Origin: CAVVNC01 sp963750015
Lineage (GTDB): Bacteria > Desulfobacterota > Syntrophorhabdia > Syntrophorhabdales > WCHB1-27
DNA length: 64,000 bases
Direction of reading: 5' to 3'
Assembly (NCBI GenBank): GCA_963750015.1
Contig: CAVVPU010000227.1
Coordinates: 1 to 64,000, forward strand
In this document: positions 58,550 through 64,000 of the stretch, one piece after another
Layout of the letters: the number at the start of each line of letters is the position of its first letter
How positions within the stretch are numbered: the stretch's first letter is position 1
Translations under genes and position numbers: made by a program
Notes under the pieces: model-generated
Told to the model about the DNA's origin: nothing
The model's database searches: none
The model's input: only the letters and a program-made list of their open reading frames with translations

Positions 58550-58770
58550 ACGTTCCAATCATACAAGAGGGCATGATCTCCCTCGTCTTCGACGAGGATG
58601 ACGTGAGGAAAACGTGCAGGATGCTCAGGTGCAGTAAGCGCAGCGAGGACTGTATGATCCGGATGGCGAACCGAAGGATGCAGTGTGTGCCCTGTTACGC
58701 CGCGCTGAGGATCATGAACCGGCCATACAAAATAAGGGTGAGTAGATTCATGGCCGAGCAGCGCAACTGA
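58546..58770 (+). CDS. Cys-bearing small hypothetical protein
   Basis: A 74-residue protein: MNVPIIQEGMISLVFDEDDVRKTCRMLRCSKRSEDCMIRMANRRMQCVPCYAALRIM. Four to five cysteines (KTCRMLRC, DC, CVPC) suggest metal binding. AAGAAGGAG precedes the ATG, which overlaps the end of the kinase-like gene. No family recognised. Confidence 0.45.
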   Translation: MNVPIIQEGMISLVFDEDDVRKTCRMLRCSKRSEDCMIRMANRRMQCVPCYAALRIMNRPYKIRVSRFMAEQRN

Positions 58771-58821
58771 CGGGGGACCAGCAAGATGTCCGTTATATTC
58801 GACGCTGAAGAGGAGGATATC

Positions 58822-59142
58822 ATGAAGCGGACGGTGATAGTTGTTTGTGCTTTGGCAATTGTGTCTTTTTTTGTTACGAATGTGGTGGCGGCTGCGGAAA
58901 TGAATAAAATGGAGACCGAAACAGGCAAAGTCATCGCAGTCGACCAGCACGGGACGGCAATGACCCTTTTGGCAAAGGTGGGTAAAGAAGTGATGGACGT
59001 GGGGGTAATCGTGGACGGGAATACCGTGGTCAAGGCCAACGGAAAGCCGGCAACCCTCAGGGATATAGCTGTGGGTGACGTGGTCACGGTCCGCTACCTG
59101 AAATCGGACGACCTTTATGCCAAAGAGATCGTAAAGAGGTAG
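58822..59142 (+). CDS. Small exported beta-barrel-like protein
   Basis: A 106-residue protein. Signal peptide RTVIVVCALAIVSFFVTNVVAAAE (2-26), mature part TGKVIAVDQHGTAMTLLAKVGKEVMDVGVIVDGNTVVKANGKPATLRDIAVGDVVTVRYL, like the small OB/beta-rich exported proteins seen in deltaproteobacteria. GAGGAGG precedes the ATG; an upstream in-frame start gives a poorer signal sequence. Function unknown. Confidence 0.6.
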   Translation: MKRTVIVVCALAIVSFFVTNVVAAAEMNKMETETGKVIAVDQHGTAMTLLAKVGKEVMDVGVIVDGNTVVKANGKPATLRDIAVGDVVTVRYLKSDDLYAKEIVKR

Positions 59143-59297
59143 GGATCACGGGCCTCGGTGCGTTGTTATTGGGTGAATTTATGGAGGCCCTCGTGAGGGC
59201 GGATAGTCGCTTCCCCTAAAGAGGAGCTCCACCCGGGGCCCGATTCTACGGCATTCGTCCGCCGTGAAAGCGGAACCATTGGCGGCGAAAGGACGAT

Positions 59298-60581
59298 ATG
59301 AGAAGACTCACATGCTTTGTTCTCTTTGCTGCCCTCATCTTGTTTTCCGCTCACGCCGAGGCCAAGGCCTATCTCGACGTGTACGGGCAGCCCTACAAAA
59401 AGTTCGTCATCGCGGTGCCGCCATTCGTCGGTGAGGCGAAAACAGGCCCAGGAGCGAGCGATCTTCTCTCCCGGGACCTCGACATGTCCGGCTTCTTCAC
59501 AGTTGCGCCCCGTTCGCTCATGGATAGCAACCTCGTCAGCGTAGGGCTCGACAAGAGTAACATCAAGTTCGACCAGTGGCAGTCCCTGGGCGTGGAACTT
59601 TTGTGCACGGCGCACGTCGAAGGGGACGAGAACAGCTTTACTTTGGAGGCGTACCTTTACGACACGAGGGATGCCTCGCTCCTCCTTGCGAAGAGATACC
59701 GGGCACCGAGACCTGACTGGAGAAGGGTCGTCCACAGACTCGCCGACGAGATCCTTCTGGCCATGACCGGAGAGAAAGGCATCATGAGTTCCAGGATCCT
59801 CTTCGTCGCCGGCGAAGGCCGGCGCAGAGACATCTACGTGTCCGACCTCGACGGCCAGGGTATCAGGCGGCTCACGAACCAAAACCAAATCATCGTTTCA
59901 CCCTCGGTTTCGCCAGACGGGAGATACATGGCCTTCACGTCCTATCGGGAGGGGGCGCCCAACCTTTACGTGGTCGACCTGGAGACAAACGAGACGGTCT
60001 ACGCGGACCGGCGGGAAGGAATGAAGGTGGGGTCCAGTTGGATGGACGCAAAGACAATCGTCTACGTCCATGTTCTCGGAAGGGTCTCGACAATCTGTGC
60101 GGCGAACGTCGAGACGAAACAGCGGAAGGACCTCCTGAAAAAGGAGGGTATCCTGAGTTCGCCGACTTTCAGCCCTGACGGCAGCACAATGGTTTTTGTC
60201 TCCGACATGCACGGCGGAGCGAACATTTACAAGATGAATATGGCAACGGGTGATATAACGCGCCTCACGTACACCGGCAGCTACAATACCTCACCGGCCT
60301 TCTCGCCCAAGGGCGATCTCATCGCCTTCGTCTCGAAAACGGAAGGTGCCCTGGAGATATGCGTCATGAGATCAGATGGCTCGGATGCCAGGGTAGTGAG
60401 CGACGGCGGCATCAACGACTCGCCTCGGTTTTCACCGAGCGGAAGATATATACTTTATTCGTCCCAGAAAGGGAAGAAGACCTCTATCCATCTGATGTGG
60501 AATGACGGGGAGAACAAGAGGGAGCTCAAGTTCACGGGGACCGAGGAGACACAGCCGAAATTCATGCCGGAAGGGGAATAG
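59298..60581 (+). CDS. tolB: TolB-like Tol-Pal periplasmic protein
   Basis: A 427-residue protein. Signal peptide (CFVLFAALILFSAHAEAKAY, 6-25), an N-terminal domain of TolB type (KKFVIAVPPFVGEAKTGPGASDLLSRDLDMSGFFTVAPR), and a six-bladed beta-propeller with TolB/WD40-like PD40 motifs (SPSVSPDGRYMAFTSYREGAPNLYVVDLETNE, SPTFSPDGSTMVFVSDMHGGANIYKM, SPAFSPKGDLIAFVSKTEGALEICVM). TolB links Tol to Pal and stabilises the outer membrane. No tolA/pal is seen next to it; the next gene encodes a lipoprotein. Confidence 0.88.
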   Translation: MRRLTCFVLFAALILFSAHAEAKAYLDVYGQPYKKFVIAVPPFVGEAKTGPGASDLLSRDLDMSGFFTVAPRSLMDSNLVSVGLDKSNIKFDQWQSLGVELLCTAHVEGDENSFTLEAYLYDTRDASLLLAKRYRAPRPDWRRVVHRLADEILLAMTGEKGIMSSRILFVAGEGRRRDIYVSDLDGQGIRRLTNQNQIIVSPSVSPDGRYMAFTSYREGAPNLYVVDLETNETVYADRREGMKVGSSWMDAKTIVYVHVLGRVSTICAANVETKQRKDLLKKEGILSSPTFSPDGSTMVFVSDMHGGANIYKMNMATGDITRLTYTGSYNTSPAFSPKGDLIAFVSKTEGALEICVMRSDGSDARVVSDGGINDSPRFSPSGRYILYSSQKGKKTSIHLMWNDGENKRELKFTGTEETQPKFMPEGE

Positions 60582-60717
60582 GAAGAAGTGGACTCTTTTG
60601 CCGTTGGCTCCGCGGCATCTTCGGACAGGTAGACGGACGAGTGAGCCAGGTGCCTTCGTTTCATCCGTTATCCCGTGCTCGCCCGGATAATCGATCCCGA
60701 ACGAACAGGAGACGTGT

Positions 60718-61236
60718 ATGAAGTACCCTACATCAGGTCTGCTCGTACTTCTATCCTTAGCCCTGGCATTCATTCCTTGCTGTAAAGGGAAGAGTGCGGA
60801 AGGACCGAACAAGGTGATTAAGAACCTCGCACGGCCGAAGGTTGAGGAAAAGGGAGACAAGTTTGTCGTGACGATCGACGATCTCAAGGTGAGCATGATA
60901 CTTGACCCTGTTACCAAGGAGATAGTGGAGACACCTACGCTGAAGGGCATCTTCAGGATCGACAATATATCAAAAGATCTTCTTTGGATTCAAAGTGTGA
61001 CGATCGAATATATGGACCGGGCAGGAAAGCCGATCGCCTTTCAGTCAGGGGAAAAAGTTGCGAATTCGTCCCTCATGCTTTCTTCACTGAAACCAGGGGA
61101 CTCCTCCGAGGCCCCTCTCGATGTCAGCTTTCCCCGGGCAGCAGTGAAGACGCTTGATAAGTTAAGAGTCAACGTGGACTACGTTCCTTACCCTTTGAAA
61201 CGGAAGACGCTGATACTGTCCGAGAAGATGTGGTGA
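60718..61236 (+). CDS. Lipoprotein
   Basis: A 172-residue protein with a lipoprotein signal (GLLVLLSLALAFIPCC, lipobox AFIPC, Cys21). The mature part looks like a small beta-sandwich (TLKGIFRIDNISKDLLWIQSVTIEYMDRAGKPIAFQSGEKVA, LKPGDSSEAPLDVSFPRAAVKTL). It follows TolB, as Pal would, but lacks the OmpA-like peptidoglycan-binding domain. CAGGAGACG precedes the ATG. Function unknown. Confidence 0.65.
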   Translation: MKYPTSGLLVLLSLALAFIPCCKGKSAEGPNKVIKNLARPKVEEKGDKFVVTIDDLKVSMILDPVTKEIVETPTLKGIFRIDNISKDLLWIQSVTIEYMDRAGKPIAFQSGEKVANSSLMLSSLKPGDSSEAPLDVSFPRAAVKTLDKLRVNVDYVPYPLKRKTLILSEKMW

Positions 61237-61432
61237 AATTCAAAGATATTGACGGGGTAGGGGAAGAATGGCCCTTCTATCGACGGATCTCGATGGTATG
61301 GGCTTCATATTATTTAATCGGGCATTCCTCGGGTTCCAGACGGCCTCGAGTTTTTCAAGGTAAAACATGGCCCGTACTTCATTTGGCCTCGCCGCCGGAG
61401 CTTGATATATTTCCCTGGTCGGTCGTGACATT

Positions 61433-62467
61433 ATGGTAGTCACCATACGGAAGAGAAGATTAGTCCTCGTCGCCGCGCTCGTCATACTCATCACTGCCCT
61501 TCACTACACAACCGGTCAAGGAAGGCTCTACTATCATCTCTTTTACCGGGATCTTTACTACCTGCCCTTGATCATGGCCGGCCTATGGTTCGGCCTTGGC
61601 GGTGCGTTCATTACATCGGCCTCTATCACGATCCTCTTTCTCCCGTTCATGCTCATGACATGGCAACACGTTCCACTGCTCGATTTCGACAGGGTCCTTG
61701 AAATTGCGCTCCTGAACGTCGTAGCCATCACTCTCGGCATTATTTCGGATAGGGAGCGGGCAAGTCAAAAAGAGCTTTCCGAGACAAGGAACCTTGCGGC
61801 AATGGGGAAAGCGGTCGCCGGGGTGGCCCACGACATGAAGGCGCCGCTCACCGCTATAGGCGGTTTCACCCGCCTTGTTCATGGGCGCTTGTCGGATAAC
61901 GATCCCAATCGGGAGAAACTGGAGATCATCATCAGCGAAACAAAGAGGCTCGAGACAATGACGAGGGAGATGCTCGATTTTTCGCGGCCCCTCCGCCTCA
62001 AATTTTCGAGCTGCGACATGAGAGAGATCGTCAAATCTGTTATGTTCCTTGTCGAAGACGAGGCAAGGAACCGGGGCTTGAGCGTAGATATCGAATTTGA
62101 TGAAGCCATGTCACGCCTGGAGTGCGACGAGGGGCGGATCAAGGAGGCCTTGCTCAATCTCCTTACCAACGCACTACAGGTTTCGCCGGAAGGAACGCAC
62201 GTGAGGATAAAGTCGTGGCAAGACCAGGTGTGCACCGTCGTGGATGTCATCGATCAGGGCCCGGGAATACCGGAAGAGAAACTGGACAGTATCTTTCTCC
62301 CCTTTTTTACTACCAGAAACGAGGGCACCGGTCTCGGGCTGGCGATAGTATGGAAGATCGTCCAGGCCCATGGAGGGAATGTCACGGCTTCGCTGAATCC
62401 TGACAAAGGGACTACCTTTAGAATGACCCTGCCCAGCATGGAGGCAGGACAGGCACAAGTTAGGTGA
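61433..62467 (+). CDS. Sensor histidine kinase
   Basis: A 344-residue membrane-bound kinase. Three or four N-terminal helices (11-105) without a large sensor loop, then HisKA with the phospho-acceptor in AVAGVAHDMKAPLTAIGGF (His near residue 133), and a HATPase with N-box NLLTNALQVSP, G1 DQGPGIPEEKLDSIFLPFFTTRNEGTGLGLAIVWKIV. All catalytic boxes are intact. No response regulator is adjacent; the partner must be elsewhere. Confidence 0.85.
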   Translation: MVVTIRKRRLVLVAALVILITALHYTTGQGRLYYHLFYRDLYYLPLIMAGLWFGLGGAFITSASITILFLPFMLMTWQHVPLLDFDRVLEIALLNVVAITLGIISDRERASQKELSETRNLAAMGKAVAGVAHDMKAPLTAIGGFTRLVHGRLSDNDPNREKLEIIISETKRLETMTREMLDFSRPLRLKFSSCDMREIVKSVMFLVEDEARNRGLSVDIEFDEAMSRLECDEGRIKEALLNLLTNALQVSPEGTHVRIKSWQDQVCTVVDVIDQGPGIPEEKLDSIFLPFFTTRNEGTGLGLAIVWKIVQAHGGNVTASLNPDKGTTFRMTLPSMEAGQAQVR

Positions 62468-62575
62468 CACCCGAGTATCAAATCCGGAGACTTTCAAGGA
62501 AAAGAGTTCTCGGGCCGAGTGTCTTGGCTCGAGACCCGATAAGCGCAAGACGATAGCATGTCTCGAGGAGGAACA

Positions 62576-63184
62576 ATGAAGCTGAAGAATTGCCTCAGTC
62601 TGCTCCGTATTTCAGTCCTGGCTGTTACGGCATGCCTTTTGATCGGCTGCGCCGCCGTCGAGAAACGAGCCGATCTCACGTATCAGCGGGCCACAGACGT
62701 TCGTGGCGGGTCGGGAGAGATCTACTTGGCAAAGCCTGTGATCGACGTACAGCTCGGCAGGATGCCTGGACGGACCGTCCTGGGTTCGGTGGGGAACACC
62801 GGCACCCAGATCGTAACCACGGATGATATCTCCGACTGGATAATGGGCGCGCTGAGCGACGAGCTCTATCATGCGGGCTACGAGATCAGGACAGTACCCA
62901 CCCTTCCCGTCGATACCTCAAGAGGTGTCTTGGTTTGGGTGAAGGGGCTTTCCGCAGAGCAGGAGGACAAAGGATTCATCCTGACGACCTCGACCGGGAT
63001 GGAGCTGTCGGCTGAGATATGGAAAGACGGTCGTATCTCGAAAACACTTACGGTGAAAGTCAGCAGCCAGGATGAGGGCATGGACCGTACCGGCGAGCCC
63101 GTCACAAGTTCTCTGCAAAAGACGCTTCAGTCGGCAATGGTTCAACTCTTACCCGGGATAGTCGATGTTTTGTCAGGGGGTTAG
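62576..63184 (+). CDS. Lipoprotein
   Basis: A 202-residue protein with lipoprotein signal (RISVLAVTACLLIGCAAVE, lipobox LIGC, Cys25) after CGAGGAGG. Mature part includes SDELYHAGYEIRTVPTLP, RGVLVWVKGLSAEQEDKGFILTTSTGMELSAEIWKDGR. It resembles the LPS-assembly/YajG-type lipoproteins only loosely. Outer-membrane location inferred. Confidence 0.6.
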   Translation: MKLKNCLSLLRISVLAVTACLLIGCAAVEKRADLTYQRATDVRGGSGEIYLAKPVIDVQLGRMPGRTVLGSVGNTGTQIVTTDDISDWIMGALSDELYHAGYEIRTVPTLPVDTSRGVLVWVKGLSAEQEDKGFILTTSTGMELSAEIWKDGRISKTLTVKVSSQDEGMDRTGEPVTSSLQKTLQSAMVQLLPGIVDVLSGG

Positions 63185-63226
63185 CTGCACATGATCCAAC
63201 CGGTAGGGGGTGATTTCCGGCAAAGC

Positions 63227-63592
63227 CTAGTATATCGAGCGTATCCGGCCGGTCCTCTTGTCGATAATCACCTTGTCGATGACCGAACCGTCGGAGTTGA
63301 GCATATCCGCCTCAAAATAGAGGTCTTTCTCCTCGATCCTGCCGCAGTGCAGGCGCCGGCCGCAGGCCATACAGTAGTTTTCGACCAGTTGCCTTGCTTC
63401 CTTGGCCGTCTTGACCGGTTTCGGCGCTCCGTAGGGACGCGACCCCGGCCCCGGGCAGAGCTGGCCGTAAGGCATGCCCCGGAACATCATTCCGTGGCCG
63501 GACATCATTCCGCCACCAGCCTGCTGGGCTCGGGATATCAAGGGAGCCGTCAGCGTCGCAAGCAGGAGGACAACGAACAGGATAACCCTCAT
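63227..63592 (-). CDS. Small exported Cys/Met-rich protein
   Basis: A 121-residue protein: signal peptide (ILFVVLLLATLTAPLISRAQQA, 3-24), a Met/Gly-rich segment (GGGMMSGHGMMFRGMPYGQL), then YCMACGRRLHCGRIEEKDLYFEADMLNSDGSVIDKVIIDKRTGRIRSIY. The Cys/Met content suggests copper or other soft-metal binding. Start placed before the signal peptide. It follows the gene at the right edge on the same strand. Confidence 0.6.
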   Translation of the reverse strand: MRVILFVVLLLATLTAPLISRAQQAGGGMMSGHGMMFRGMPYGQLCPGPGSRPYGAPKPVKTAKEARQLVENYCMACGRRLHCGRIEEKDLYFEADMLNSDGSVIDKVIIDKRTGRIRSIY

Positions 63593-63648
63593 TACCGCCC
63601 CTCGTCCGGGAGCGGATCCGTATTTGCGGACCCGCTCCCGAATTGATT

Positions 63649-64000
63649 TTACCACATCGGACAGTAGCCGCGTCCGTAGCCGCCGTTGCCATAGGTGCGA
63701 CCCATCATCCAATCACCATGTCCCGAGCCTCCCGGGCCCATCATGCCGTACCCCATACCGGTTCCGTAGCGCCCCTCCGGAAGCCCATTTTTTTCCGCCG
63801 CAGTCTGTATCTTGGCCCCCAGACCTTCGATATCATTCCGCAGCTTGGTTACTTTGGCCTGGTCAGGGTTCTCCTTGGTGTACTCATTCCGCAACTCGAG
63901 GGATTTGTCTTGGAGTTCGTCCCGCAGGGGAAGTGTCTCTTTCTGGAACTGTCTGAGGGCGTTCACATCCACTTGCTGGCCACCACCGGGGCCGGAGCCC
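63649..64000 (-). CDS. Periplasmic heavy-metal-resistance-like protein, cut by the window end
   Basis: The frame runs off the right edge (codons continue GSGPGGGQQVDVNAL...). Visible part: a helical segment (LRQFQKETLPLRDELQDKSLELRNEYTKENPDQAKVTKLRNDIEGLGAKIQTAAEKNGL) like the LTXXQ/CpxP/ZraP-type helical hairpin, and a Gly/Met/Tyr-rich tail (GMGYGMMGPGG...GYGRGYCPMW). It likely binds Zn or Cu in the periplasm and is followed by the Cys/Met-rich protein on the same strand. 5' end outside the window. Confidence 0.6.
   Translation of the reverse strand, partial: GSGPGGGQQVDVNALRQFQKETLPLRDELQDKSLELRNEYTKENPDQAKVTKLRNDIEGLGAKIQTAAEKNGLPEGRYGTGMGYGMMGPGGSGHGDWMMGRTYGNGGYGRGYCPMW

Noticed and set aside
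1..64000. CRISPR arrays, tRNA and rRNA genes, riboswitches
   Set aside because: I looked for regularly spaced repeats, tRNA T-loop signatures and cobalamin or Moco riboswitch cores near the relevant genes and saw none that would stand. Weak tRNAs could be missed by eye.

Overview
The window looks like DNA from an anaerobic, GC-rich bacterium, most plausibly a syntrophic or deltaproteobacterial lineage. The evidence is the gene content: a SufBC pair, ferredoxin-containing MinD-type ATPases, a tungsten/molybdenum bis-MGD enzyme with a 4Fe-4S partner, a corrinoid methyltransferase pair, an MtrA homologue, CoA-disulfide reductase, and a Tol/lipoprotein envelope that implies a Gram-negative cell. 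The taxonomic guess is inference. No rRNA or tRNA gene and no CRISPR array was found.

Layout. (1) 1-5.0 kb resembles a plasmid backbone: a RepA-type initiator, GTGACATCGCCGCTA iterons and AT-rich phased repeats beside it, an HD-domain protein, frameshifted small genes, and a four-copy dyad element. (2) 5.3-11.7 kb is an ArsR-controlled cluster: an ArsP-type permease, four cytoplasmic thioredoxin-fold proteins, a DGC-domain zinc protein, two exported thioredoxins, small proteins, a CcdA-like electron carrier, and a soluble MtrA (methyl-corrinoid protein) homologue. (3) 11.7-18.3 kb holds a decayed tungsten-enzyme maturase locus, an ORF-less group II intron, and an intact molybdopterin oxidoreductase with its FeS subunit. 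(4) 18.3-43.2 kb is a metal/FeS/one-carbon island: a Tm-1-like protein, ArsR, SufCB, NifX-domain proteins (some fused to other domains), three P-loop ATPases, DUF364 proteins, an IscU-like scaffold, a CDF-NifX fusion, an MBL-fold enzyme, a gamma-carbonic anhydrase, an MtaA/MtaC-type pair, CoA-disulfide reductase and MoaE. It also contains XdhC split by an IS1380 element. Three promoters here share the same motif in their spacer, which suggests one regulon. (5) 43.6-64 kb is an ordinary envelope and transport region: MORN and PDZ proteins, a broken ClC channel, an IS200/IS605 element inside a DsrE-like gene, a glycosyltransferase, methyltransferase, antiporter, TolB, lipoproteins, a sensor kinase, and a metal-binding periplasmic protein cut by the window end.

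How it may work together. Region 2 couples a predicted metalloid/organometalloid permease to transmembrane thiol electron flow and a cobamide-binding methyl carrier. Region 4 combines FeS-cluster assembly, metal-cofactor carriers and corrinoid methyl transfer. A methyl-transfer or metal-cofactor redox system that spans both is the most interesting hypothesis here, but it is inference from context. Many genes are frameshifted or insertion-split, so the window is either decaying or carries some sequencing indels.
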